Shown: one piece after another, positions 1-9,978 of the stretch
Numbering within the stretch: position 1 is the stretch's first letter
How the letters are laid out: each line of letters starts with the position of its first letter
Source of the DNA: Limnephilus marmoratus
Taxonomy: Eukaryota > Arthropoda > Insecta > Trichoptera > Limnephilidae
DNA length: 64,000 nucleotides
Assembly: GCA_917880885.1 (NCBI GenBank)
Contig: OU862922.1
Span: 25,358,627-25,422,626 of the forward strand
Direction: 5' to 3'
Notes under the pieces: generated by a model
The model's input: the letters and a program-made list of their open reading frames with translations, nothing else
Database searches by the model: none
Told to the model about the DNA's origin: nothing
Program-made: the position numbers and the translations under genes

Positions 1-485
1 AAAAAAGTTAGATGATAAAAATAATTTAATTCGAATGTTCAAAAATGCAATTAATCTCATGCCATCAGACAGCCATAAAATTATCATTAGTGCTGATCAA
101 ACACCAGTAAGTGAGCATGTCAGACGATATAATGTGCCAACAATTAATGAGGTGGGAATTGTCATGGTTGGAGAAGAATTTCATCCTCGCGATATGATTT
201 TGCAACCCAGAAATGATCAACTACCACTGCTGACACTAATAGGTGCGCATCTATAATAACGTGATATTGTAAAAGCATTTAAGGTCTGAATAAATAAATA
301 ATTTTTTAAAATTTACGAACGTTTTTTTTTTCCCTTATATTCTACACTATAGCATAGTCACAGCAGATATTCAATTAAGCAATGTGTCTTCTTGGAAAAT
401 GCACAGTTGCTAGACAATTTTTGTTAACTCCTCTAATAATTAAAATCAGACAAAGCCTCAGCGAAGCGTGGTCGGGTTCAGCTAG
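1..485 (+). mobile_element. Helitron relic, 3' end
   Basis: A Helitron (rolling-circle transposon) fragment entering from the left edge. It holds a piece of the Rep/helicase protein (2-256) and ends with the usual Helitron 3' signature: a short GC-rich hairpin region (GCGAAGCGTGGTCGGGTTCAG) followed by CTAG at 482-485, with a T next, as expected for insertion between A and T. The protein piece is joined almost directly to the terminus, so most of the helicase has been deleted. The same type of 3' end recurs inverted at 59543 and 29184. Confidence 0.8.
2..256 (+). pseudogene. Helitron Rep/helicase fragment
   Basis: The reading frame is open from the window edge to a TAA at 254-256 (about 84 residues). 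Recognisable blocks are ISADQTPVSEHVRRYNVPT, INEVGIVMVGEEF and RDMILQPRND, which match the conserved stretch of Helitron Rep/helicase proteins lying between the HUH nuclease and the SF1 (Pif1-like) helicase motifs. No Walker A or HUH motif is present in what is visible. The stop directly after IGAHL and the nearby 3' terminus make it a dead, internally deleted copy. The true start lies outside the window. Confidence 0.8.
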
Positions 486-694
486 TATGTTATAAAACTT
501 GTTAAATACAATATGTGCATTATCATTTCATAACCTTGTTTTGATTTTGGTGGACTTTTACTCTTTCGATTACATATTTAGGAATTAATTTAATTTATTA
601 TTTGAGCTTGTTTTTCATTACTGGTAGCCTGTTCTTACTAAACGTACTATCAGTAAATGATATGATTTTAGATTATTACGGCTAAAAGTATTAT
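486..694. other. No recognised feature
   Basis: AT-rich host or old repeat DNA right of the Helitron terminus. I see no coding or repeat structure here. Confidence 0.5.
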
Positions 695-757
695 TGTGAT
701 TGTCGAGGGGTAAGGCTCTCGACTAGAACTCCGAATTTCGCGGGCTCCATTCCGGAC
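695..757 (+). repeat. tRNA-like SINE head, degenerate
   Basis: A short tRNA-like stretch: an A-box-like GTCGAGGGGTAAGG followed about 30 bases later by a B-box-like GGGCTCCATTCC. The first T of the TTCGA core is replaced, so it is not a functional tRNA. A T/A-rich run follows. Best read as the head of a decayed tRNA-derived SINE, with chance similarity as the alternative. Confidence 0.35.
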
Positions 758-1107
758 GTGCGCAAGTAATTTTTTTTTTAATAGATTTGTGTTATTTCAA
801 CAATTTAATAATTACAAATAATGTAAGGTGTATTTGTGATACGTTCCAGAGTGGAAGATACTCTTAGTATCGCCCTGGTGTGAGACCGCCATTCAGAATT
901 GAAACGTTCCTTAAAATGGCTTTAGCCGTGTTTGGTGTCCAGATTTGATTAGCCAGGTACTTCGCAACCTTCCTTTTCCCGATCTCTCTTCCATTCTCCC
1001 CTCTACATTCAGCCTTACAGCATACCCCAATTGGGGATGCCACAGTCTCATTGGTTTCAAATGCTTAGGAGCAATCGGGACTCTTGTATGGCATTCACAT
1101 AAAAAAA

Positions 1108-1310
1108 ACAGAGTGTGCACTTCACATGCGATAGAAGTGTAACCTTCAGAAAATTAAAGTAGACAAGAGTGGGGAGGCTACGAAGCACCGCACAACGAGG
1201 AGAAAGATTAGTCTAAATTCTAAATCCTACAGATGTTTGTGCTTGTCTCTTTTTAGTGTCGCTACTTTTCGTTTCATCGAGTCTCAAATCACAATCGTAC
1301 TGACCAGCGA
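1108..1310 (+). repeat. Interspersed repeat Q, copy 1
   Basis: Closely similar to 45181-45350: shared blocks include GGGGAGGCTAC, AAGCACCG, TAAATCCTA, TTTTAGTGTCGCT and TTTCGTTTCATC in the same order. No terminal repeats or coding potential recognised; family unknown. Confidence 0.6.
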
Positions 1311-1739
1311 TTCTTGAGCGTATTTGGAGTATAAAAATTAGATGTTGTTTTGCTGTTCGAAGATATTTTTTCTATGAAAAACAAAAAATACATTTTTCAA
1401 ACACTCGTCGCCACATCAAAAATAACTAAAGTAGCTACATGATCACGTGGTACGCGCGCTGTTCCATGTGTTACCGTGCTGCTGGAACGTGACGAAATGC
1501 TTATCACTTGACTCGACTACTGAGTTGCAACGTGAGATGAAAAAACATTTTTATTGCTTTTAATTGAAAAAATTATCATCGGACAGCAAAACGACAAATG
1601 TCATCTTACTCAGGAATCGCAATGAAATCCTTCGGGAATATATTTTTAAGAAAAATAAAATAAACCCTCCATGAATACGAAATACAGTATTTTAATTCGC
1701 CTGGCTTCCAGCTTTACAATCGGAAAATAATATTGCTTG
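1311..1739. other. No recognised feature
   Basis: AT-rich DNA with no convincing ORF, repeat partner or RNA gene visible. Confidence 0.5.
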
Positions 1740-1815
1740 TGCGATGATGGATTGAACTCACACCGACTTGGTGGAAACCAGTCGTATTTGTCCACTCAGC
1801 TACTAACCGGTCTAA
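1740..1815 (-). repeat. tRNA-derived SINE-like sequence
   Basis: On the minus strand an A box (TAGCTGAGTGGAC, complement of about 1789-1804) and a good B box (GTGAGTTCAATCC, complement of 1749-1761) stand about 30 bases apart, as in a pol III internal promoter. The middle arm pairs (TGGT/ACCA) but the loop is not a standard anticodon loop. A tRNA-derived SINE head or tRNA pseudogene is likelier than a working tRNA gene. Confidence 0.5.
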
Positions 1816-3567
1816 CTAACTTATCTTTTTACTTACATTGTGACTTACCACGTGGCTTTGAAAATATCCACAATTAAGTATTGTAATGTTAAACAAAATA
1901 GATTTACTTAACAATATTAACATACAAATGGTTTGTTCGCGCCTTTTATTGTTGCATGTGGTTCTTTGAAACTACCTATTGTGTGCCCTCTGCCATAATG
2001 GGTTCAGTTGAATTCGCCTAGCCGCAAGGGACACAAGTCCTAAACCGCACCGCTTTACACTTAAATAATCAAACCGCAAACGTAATTCTAAAACCGCAGC
2101 TATTATCGAGTATCATCGCCACGCGTGACTTACTCTCGCTAATGATTTCGCGATCAATTAATTGTTCATTCCCAGTCGCCATTCCTTCCAAAATCTCCCA
2201 TACTAACATACCTACCTTCCCAGTAACACAAAATCTAAGAGGGAAGCAGTCTGGGTAAGTGAGATAAAATATAATAAAATAGATAAGAACCACGCATACA
2301 GTCCACAACATACCGCAGCAATTGATCCCTCGATCTTGAGAGGGATCATTTGCTACCCGCCGCAACATGGTTCAAAGGAATGAAAAAGAGTTGAAGAGAA
2401 GATGGTTAAATAACACACGAGTCATAAAAGTGGAGCTCGTTGTCAGAGTTTGAAGGTGTTTCTTAACACCTCGGGTATTTTTGTGTACGGCTCAACGGTT
2501 TTGTATTACGATGAGATAATAAATGTAGGCATTGTTAGAAAGAGGCAACACCGCGATTTGCATTCGCATCTAAAAGATTATCATACGTGCACTTTCAAAT
2601 AATTGTAATATATTCCAAAAACTCATCGACCGTAAAATTTTGCATGCTTGCAAAAAGATAAACCAAAAAAATGTAGCGTCAATTATTTTAAAAATGTTTT
2701 TGTTTTAAGTTTCGTACAGTATTTTTACAGTTAAAAAGAAAAAAAACAATAAGGAACTCCAGTGAAAAATATTATGGCTTTAAAAAAATAAGTTCATATA
2801 GACCAATAAACGCTGATTCTGAATATATAACTTTTATTTCATAATATTAAACGCAGAGTTTTTAAAAAAATATTAAAAAGTGCATTTTTAAACCTCTCCT
2901 CGAAACACAGTGTCAAGTTGGCGTTACTGAAATGGTGAATGGTGACGTCACGCGTCACACTCACCCACTGTCACCTGGTGATCGCGTGTATTGCATTGTC
3001 AGTATATGGTCAGTGTCAGTATTGTATTGACATTTGAAATGACTTAGAGTGCACATATGCAATTCAATATTTCGTGTTTTTGGTTTATTTTCATACTGTT
3101 TATAGAGATTTAGATAAATAATAGTTATTGTGTTTATTGAAACACAATTTAGGCCCTCAACAATTTACGAAAAGAGCTATATTTGCGGACAATCTGCAAT
3201 AAATCTTGCCTTTGAGGTTAAAGTCGTGTTGACCATATTTCACATTTAGTTTGTATTTTCAAATTATTTTTAGTAAAGGGTTTTTTATACAAGTTAATGC
3301 AACACAATCGTCATGATCAGTGTATTATAAATACTATTCTGTATGTGTTATACATAAAACACGATGTTATATGTATTTGCAATGATTGCAAATATTGACG
3401 ATGATTGATTGTTTTTATATTGCACTTTGATTAAAAACAATAACAGTAGCGGTGAAATGTGGACATTTTACCAATGTTTTTCTATATTAAAAGCAGTTAA
3501 TCTTGAATAAAAAACGCTTCAACTTCTCACACAGTACATCTATATTCATACCGCCATTTTCTTCCAT
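1816..3567. other. No recognised feature
   Basis: About 1.75 kb of AT-rich sequence. The longest ORF (2069-2368, minus, 99 codons) has no motif I know and its start and end look arbitrary. A more GC-rich block at 2890-3060 containing TGACGTCACGCG has no partner elsewhere in the window. Confidence 0.45.
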
Positions 3568-3949
3568 TAGGGATGTTCTGCCCAAAAAAATTATTTCCCT
3601 AGATTACGAAGTGAAATTTCCCTAGAATTTCACATTTACGCAATTACCTAGGTAGCCACCTGATTGTGTAACACTAATCCTGTTATATGTTAATTAATAT
3701 GATTAATTAATTGGAAAGATATCCGAACTGGGTAAATATACTTATAATACTGTGCTTTTCCAAATAAAACACTTTTTGCTACGTGAAGTAATAATTTAAA
3801 AGTACGAATACACTCACCACTGAATTAGAAACTGAATTCCAAATTAAAAAAAAACACTTTAATAAAATCAACCGCAATCACCGAAAAAACGGAACTTAAA
3901 ACATAAATATTTTTTTTTTCAGAGGTCCCATTTATCTTTTTAGATACAT

Positions 3950-4116
3950 AGGGAACGTACCCATACTATGTGACAAACTTTTTGCATTTTTTAACCCCCC
4001 CCCCCCCCCCACCGTGACCAAAAACCTAAGCAACCCGCCGCTCATTTGTACCAAGCGTGGTATTTTGAAGACCCCCCCCCCCCCCGAACGTGTCACGTAG
4101 TATGGGTACGTTCCCT
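3950..4116. mobile_element. MITE with 25-bp TIRs and poly(C) tracts
   Basis: Starts AGGGAACGTACCCATACTAT and ends with the inverse, ATAGTATGGGTACGTTCCCT-like, with one mismatch over about 25 bp. The interior has two long C runs (about 3996-4010 and 4073-4085) separated by an ACC/GCC-rich stretch. No ORF. It is nested in the probable hAT element around it. Superfamily unassigned. Confidence 0.75.
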
Positions 4117-4200
4117 AATATCATTTTGAGTTGTCAGTGTTAAAAATAACATTGCATGTAAGTACATGAACAATAATTAAGATTCATAGGAATTCCAACA

Positions 4201-4213
4201 AATATATATATAC

Positions 4214-4266
<53 letters not shown>
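4201..4266. repeat. (TA)n microsatellite
   Basis: A run of alternating T and A of about 60 bases with one CG interruption near 4213. Confidence 0.95.
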
Positions 4267-4270
<4 letters not shown>

Positions 4271-4779
4271 TAACATCAGTAATATTGTCATATGTAATAA
4301 AAAATTTGCCATAGTTCGAAATTTCCCTAGATTTTGTCCTGATTTCCCTTATCCCTAAAATATATTTTTCTCCCCTAGATCTAGAGAAATTTCCCTCGAC
4401 ATAACATCACTGATTCAAAAAGACAACTGGAAAATAATAAACTATAGGTGGGTGAAGAGATCACATAAACCACCATAGATACGGTGCGTTTTTAGGAGTC
4501 TTGAAAAATTAAAACTTTGACAATTATTTTAACTATTAAAACTAACTATAAAAATAAAAATAAAAATGCAGTTATTTAAGTTTGAAGGTCTTTATTCATT
4601 AAAAAAAATAAAAAAATTGGACTGGAGTTCTCTATTGGTAAGCGACAAAACAATCTTAAAAATATCCTGAACTTTTTAAATTAATTTTTTAATATTTCAT
4701 TGAAAAAGAAGATAACAATAATAATCTAAACGAAAATATGAAAGAGAACAAGACACAGAAAAACAAAAAAAGATAATGG

Positions 4780-4857
4780 TCGCAACTGGGACACGAACCC
4801 AGAACCTCTCGTCTATCCGGGACTTTTACTATTCCGCCATTGAGCCCTACTGTCAAA
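4780..4857 (-). repeat. tRNA-derived SINE-like sequence
   Basis: On the minus strand there is an A box (TAGGGCTCAATGG) and a perfect T arm: CTGGG, loop TTCGTGT, CCCAG (complement of 4786-4802). A 9-base insertion-like stretch in the D/anticodon region and the lack of a paired acceptor stem argue against a functional tRNA. It lies just beyond the 3' tail of LINE A. Best call: tRNA-derived SINE or tRNA pseudogene. Confidence 0.5.
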
Positions 4858-5122
4858 CCATCATAATAGCCAATCTCATATTTCAAATTTAAGATTTATT
4901 TTTTATTTTTTTTTATTTTTTTTTATTTTTTTTATTTCATATATATCCCGTTAAACTACAGTTAAGTAGTTTGTCAACAGGATTTTTATTACAACTTTTT
5001 ACAGATTACAACTTAGACCTTACTTTATACAATAACAATAAACTTACACATTAATAGTAAAACTCAATCGCCTAATACAAATTATTTCTACCTAGTAGCC
5101 ATGTTTTCAGCAAATATCTGAC

Positions 5123-6596
5123 TCTATTTGCAGGGCCGGATCTACGAAATCTAGCGCCCTGTGCAGTAGGTACCGATGGCGCCCCCCCCCCCCCTACATT
5201 TTTATTTTGACTAAAAATTCGTTTACCCCAATTTTTTTTTTTTAATTTAATTTTTTTTTTACACTAATTTATCAAATAAAATCAAGACATATAAAGGGTG
5301 TAACCCTATCTAAAGTTTTCGAATAAATAAGCCACGATCTATGTAATTCTTCTCCATTAGGCAGTTTCTTGTAATAATACTTAGTATTAAATTTACGCTT
5401 GTTCGTAATAGGAAAATCAAAACCTTTCAATTGTACAGGACCTTCCTGAACTAATAAACTAATGGAATTTTGAGATAACTTTGGCCAGCATCCGGGATCT
5501 TTCAATTCAAGCTCTGAAAACAGAATTAAATTTAAACTGCTTACAGTAACGTTATTTTTATCTTCTAATAATTCGACCGGAGGAATTTGTGCGATAGATA
5601 TCTGTTTAGATGTGCTCGGGACCATTGTAACGTCATTGCGCGGGACATCATTTTTTATCGGTGCTGGAGAAATTGGAATTAAAAAATTCCCAATGGAAAC
5701 GAGTTTTTTTTATGTCATTATGCTCTTTAATTCTAAGTTTTAGATTCTGCGAGCCTGAATTTTTTTTTTAATCATTGTTCTATTTATTGTAATCCACAAT
5801 CCACAACCTCTAACAACCAATAGAAATGTAGTTATAAATTAAAAAATCTAAATTAAAACCTCAAATTTGTACCTTGCATTTCCATTTCCCCTGTGTTCTG
5901 TGTTGAGCGAACAAACACGAACGTATCTATGGTATCAACGGCTTACGAAAGACGCTTACACTGATTATTACTGACTGTAAAATAACAAATCTAATAGAAA
6001 TTAATTATAGGTACATTTAAGGAACTTCAACTGTCAAAACAATGATGAAACTGTTAACAAGTTGCAACCTTGCAAACCGTGCGATGTTTATGCTAATGGA
6101 ATTTTGAATTTACTGAAGATTTCATAAGAAAATGGTCTTTAACCACATTCTCCTAGAGACTTAAATCGTGCAAAAGCACTTTGAAAGGCGCCGTCGGTTT
6201 GTTTGTTCTGTTGAATAAAAGTACGGCGCTGTGATTGGTTAATGAATTTGGATCGCATTCATTCGTCGTAAAAGACAGTAAAAGATATATGGAAAAATAG
6301 ATCTTACGTTTAAACTAAATATATAGAATTTGTAAAAAAATTCTGTAACTGACTATAAATTCGTAAATCGTTGAATTTCGTTGAATTAAAACCAGATGCG
6401 TGCGCAGTCTGTATCTTTGGAAAGTGTTGCTAGAGCGTAATAATTATTTCGTACTATGGGTAATTTTTAAACGATTCAGGGAATATTATAACAAATTTTT
6501 AATACAATATTTATTTTCTCACGGCGCCCCTTCGGAGTTGGCGCCAGGTTTTTTGCACGTTTTTGAACGTATGGCAGATCCGGCGCTGTCTATTTG
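5123..6596 (-). mobile_element. hAT transposon (ZMYM/TTF type) with 8-bp TSD
   Basis: The element at 5131-6588 (1458 bp) is bracketed by identical 8-bp TSDs, TCTATTTG, at 5123-5130 and 6589-6596. Termini are CAGGGCCGGATCT on the left and, inverted, CAGCGCCGGATCTGCC on the right: imperfect hAT TIRs beginning CAG. A C run lies near the left end. It carries the N-terminal part of a transposase (about 5272-5720, minus). The right 0.9 kb shows no coding sequence. It sits inside the RT of LINE A. Confidence 0.85.
5272..5720 (-). pseudogene. hAT transposase, TTF-zinc-finger N terminus
   Basis: The frame from about 5720 to 5272 includes the blocks DPGCWPKLSQ, PITNKRKFNTKYYYKKLPNG and EELHRSWLIYSKTLDRV. 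These are typical of the TTF-type zinc-finger region preceding DUF4371 in ZMYM1-like hAT transposases. The frame diverges just where the finger cysteines (FCFCC-type) should follow, and the catalytic RNase H-like and C-terminal dimerisation domains are absent. It is a truncated, non-autonomous copy. The methionine at 5625 is only the first ATG in a frame that is open further upstream, so the true start is unknown. Confidence 0.75.
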
Positions 6597-7797
6597 GAAA
6601 TTCGCATTTCTTAATATTACCAGGTAGCATATTATATATTTTAGGCACATTATACTCAAGGGTTCGCTGTCCATATTTATTATTATGTTTAGGTACAAGC
6701 ATGCCTTCATTCTTTGTGAACCTAGTATTGTGCCCATGTTCAACTTTCCTCTTATACTCAGAGTCAGATATGTGCTGAATCAATATTTTATACCATAATA
6801 AGGCCTGCACCGGCAAAACTGTTAAATTTTGATACAAAAGTGAAATGTTTCGTCTCTGCGAAAAAATATTTTTTTTAACTAGTAATTTAACGATAGAATT
6901 TTGTATTGATTGTGCGTAATTTAAATTTGTTTTGCAAGAATGTCCCCAAGTGGTTAATCCATATCTTAAAGTTGATTCCGCGAGTGACATGTAAATAATT
7001 CTTAAGGTATTCACAGGAACGAAACACTTCAATTTGTATATTCTACCCACTATCGCCCGCAGCCGTTTACAAATTTTGTGTATTTGTATGTCCCATTTAA
7101 AGTAGCAATCAACAGTCACGCCCAAATAAACGTATTCGTTTACTAGCTCAATCGTTTCACATGAGCAGGGCTGCACAATATTTTGATGGATGCAGGTAAA
7201 GTTATGAGAAATTATTTCAGGAATGATGGAAACTTTTGCATGTGGAGATCTTATGTGCATCAGTTTGGTTTTTTTTTGTATTTATAATTAATCCTACGTC
7301 ATGACACCATTTAATCAGAGATATAAAGTCTTCTTGCATATATTTAATCGCAGTATATAATTGTTCATCCGATATGATCAGTGCCGTGTCGTCAGCATAT
7401 ACAAAGTGTTTAACATGTGAGAATAGTTTACTCATTATTGATACAAATATTATATAAAGGGTGGGTCCCAAAATCGACCCCTGCGGGACATTGGCGTACA
7501 TTTTTTTTTCCAACTCAGTTTTTCAAATATTTTTACACAGATATGTCTATTAGATAGATAATTTTTAAACAAATTTAGTAGATTTCCTCCGATTCCTATT
7601 GCTTCTAGAATATTTAATAATTTTTGCGGGTTAATTGTGTCAAACGCCTTGGAATTATCGATAAATAATACTAAAACATGCATTTTTTTATTTAATTCAT
7701 TATTTACATAATTCGAGAAATCCTGTAATAATATTTCAGTACTCTTTTTCTTTTGAAAGCCAATTAACAATATTATCTTCAACTAATTTATTTTCCA

Positions 7798-8683
7798 TAT
7801 CATAGGCAAATAATACCCTTTTTTATTATTGGAAACAATCATTCTAAGAAGTGGTTTGTAACCTGGATAGCGTCATGGATAAAAAATATAAGCCGATTTT
7901 ATTTAAATGGAACTATTGACTTTTTATAAAAGTCTAAATGAATATTCAATTTTTATAACAACAACTCTCTTTTTATAATGATATATTACCTTGATGGGAA
8001 TAACCTTCAAAAGTTATAAAAAGAGAGTTTTTCTTATAAAAATTGAATTTTAATATTTAAATTGCATTTGTCCGTTAATATTAAAATTTGAGAGACTATT
8101 TAATCTGCTTTCGAAAACAGTACTTCATTTTGGTACACATCACAAAACTGCAAATCTATTTGAAAATTAATGTCATGCGGGATTATTTTATTACTTCAAA
8201 TCCAAAATATCTAAATTCCTAAAGGGTTAAAAGTAAAGGTGAAACTTCGGGAACATCTTTGATATTCTGCTCTTTCATTCAATCCCATTTGCTCCAGATG
8301 GTTAGTTTCTTGAGAGCACCGCTGACTCGGGTCTTTTCGGGCGTCTTTCCCCTATTGTCAACATTAGTAGTTTCTTATATCGGTTTCACTTTCTTTTCAC
8401 AGAGTGGTCTATTTCGACCATCGATTCAATTCATTGTTTATCTTCCCCACTTTGCCCCTATTTGGAATTCAGCGCTGCTGGTGTATGTGGTGGAAAAGAG
8501 TGAATTTACTTTTCACAAATTGAAGTACCGTAAAAGTAACTTACTTCGCTTCAGTTTTCGATTGTTGTTATTATCTATCTTTTTTTTAAATATATATATA
8601 TTTTTTTAAAAGTATACCCACAGTTTAAGGAAGCTTTGACTGTCCAACTAGGATGGTCTCCAGTTCTAGGATATTTATATAAT
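7798..8683. other. Non-coding stretch with a 33-bp inverted repeat
   Basis: It contains an inverted repeat at about 7948-7980 and 8015-8047 (arms near TCAATTTTTATAA and TTATAAAAATTGA with AACTCTCTTTTTATAA-like cores). A 116-codon frame at 8259-8609 is hydrophobic but has no recognisable motif or codon structure, and I do not consider it a gene. The stretch is duplicated at 13011-13896. Confidence 0.5.
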
Positions 8684-9225
8684 TTATTTATTTATTTATT
8701 ACAACAAAGTATTACGAAATTTGGAAATGAACATTGTAAGGATGAGGACGGTACATGAAAGCAAAGACAAACAGAGAAAATAGAAGAAAATAGAAGATTC
8801 AAGTCAAGACTTTGCAAAAATAAGAGTAAATATAAAATATCTCCAGTTGTTTAAAGAGCGACAGAAATCATTTAAGCTAATACCAAAAAAATCAAGGTCT
8901 TGGCGTGAGTTGACCATTCTACACATTCTGGACAGTGGTGAGTTATAACCATAATTAGTCCAGTGCTGATTTAAGAAAAGCAGGTCTTTATTTCTACGTT
9001 ACTATAGTCTACGAGAAGGTATATTGAATGTGATGAGTTGTAGTAATGTAGGTGAATCGATTAAACAGTCAATAATTTTGAAGAAACAAATAAGATCAGA
9101 TTTTTCCGATGGTCTTCTAAAGGAGAAAGGTTTGGAGTTTGTTCAATTTCAGCATACGAGTAATTGCCTCGCTCTAAACCTAGCTTCCATTGTTAGTATT
9201 AATAAAGTTATTATTCGTAAAAATC
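8684..9225 (-). pseudogene. LINE B, RT C-terminal fragment (copy 1)
   Basis: The minus strand reads as the C-terminal end of a CR1/Jockey-type RT in two frames: SDLICFFKII, DCLIDSPTLLQLITFNIPSR, then RNKDLLFLNQHWTNYG, YNSPLSRMCRMVN and LDFFGISLNDFCRSLNN. This matches the terminal block of these proteins (IDCP-LL--I---VP-R ... SPL-RM---YN ... D-F). The 3' side ends in a (TAAA)n-type tail at about 8684-8700. The 5' part and catalytic motifs are missing. The plus-strand frame 9024-9311 is a shadow of it. Confidence 0.65.
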
Positions 9226-9978
9226 TTTGGTCGAGAAAAAGGTTTTTAACCATTTCAAACTCCAATACGGATCACGACAATGAGTCATCGAGCTCATCGG
9301 ACAAAAACTAGCTCCCGAGTTACAAAAACGTGTGTCCTCTTACACTAGCAATAAGCATGATCTTAAAGAACTACAGATCTTCAATCGAAACAAAATAGTA
9401 CCTACTGAGATACTGGCTAAAATACAATATCTTTATAGAGGATTACAGAGAGACTATTTTGAAATATGATAAAAAAATCCGTTTTTTGTTTTGTTTAGGA
9501 ACTAACGTAAGATGAAATTTTCTCCGATTAATTTGTAGGAACTTGTCGAAAAGGATCAGAAAAAGAGTGGTAAGATAACTGAGCCGTCCAAAATAATCTT
9601 TCCTTCGGCTAGGTCAAATGAAATCAGATCGTCCCAAGGACTCATTACCCCTTGGGGCAAAGATGGACATTTTTACGGTAGGCACTGACTTTAAATCGTG
9701 TCACCATGATGGTAGTTCTGGGACAGAAATAATCATTACGATTAGAATAACAATTTTGCTACCTACAACCAAACTTAACGGACTTTCGGGTCTCGTGAAA
9801 CCGTATAAAACTAATTACACCTTAGAATATTTACTGTAACCGCGACAGACCATACTCAGTGCGATAGTCCTTAATTTTAATAAATATGTACATAATACCC
9901 TTTTAAAAATAAAACCCTCAGAGGGCTCTGAGTAGTTTACGAAAAATCCCACGGTTACTCTCAATAGACGCGATGAAA
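9226..9978. other. No recognised feature
   Basis: Mixed AT-rich sequence between LINE B and the tail of LINE C, duplicated at 14439-15192. No motif recognised in the short ORFs. Confidence 0.5.

Larger units (their letters stand above)
3569..4412. mobile_element. Probable hAT-type nonautonomous element
   Basis: The left end AGGGATGTTCTGCC and the inverted right end (CAGTGATGTTATGTC on the minus strand) agree at about 13 of 17 positions and have the GATGTT core common in hAT TIRs. Both ends carry AATTTCCCTAG-like subterminal repeats. No clean 8-bp TSD is visible and no transposase is present. A smaller MITE and a (TA)n run sit inside. Moderate to low certainty. Confidence 0.4.
4888..7797 (-). 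mobile_element. LINE A (CR1/Jockey-like), 5'-truncated, split by hAT
   Basis: A non-LTR retrotransposon on the minus strand. Its 3' tail is the A/T-rich microsatellite at 4888-4937 (AAAATAAAAAA-type on the minus strand), followed by 3' UTR, then the reverse-transcriptase C terminus (5072-5130), the hAT insertion (5131-6588), and the rest of the RT (6589-7797). The 5' part (ORF1, endonuclease) is missing. Bases 7526-7797 recur at 12739-13010 as part of the tandem duplication. Confidence 0.8.
5072..7797 (-). pseudogene. LINE A reverse transcriptase remnant
   Basis: Reading from 7797 down: the fingers region with FIDNSKAFDTIN (RT motif A), then a frameshift in a T run at about 7501-7510, VPQGSILGPTLYIIF (motif B) and YADDTA (motif C), then the thumb and C-terminal domain (VYLGVTVD, YGLTTWG, LPVQALLWYKI, NVPKIYNMLPGN). 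The frame is cut after EFPNR by the hAT at 6588 and resumes at 5130 (VRYLLKTWLLGRNNLY), ending in TAG at 5072-5074. Excising the hAT with one TSD copy restores the frame there, so this break postdates LINE insertion. The protein is dead from the frameshift, the insertion and the missing N terminus. Confidence 0.85.

Noticed and set aside
8259..8609. 116-codon ORF, present again at 13472-13822
   Set aside because: The repeat is due to the tandem duplication, not to selection. No known motif, hydrophobic T-rich composition.
9024..9311. 95-codon plus-strand ORF (copy at 14237-14524)
   Set aside because: The minus strand of the same bases reads as a LINE RT C terminus, so this is a shadow.
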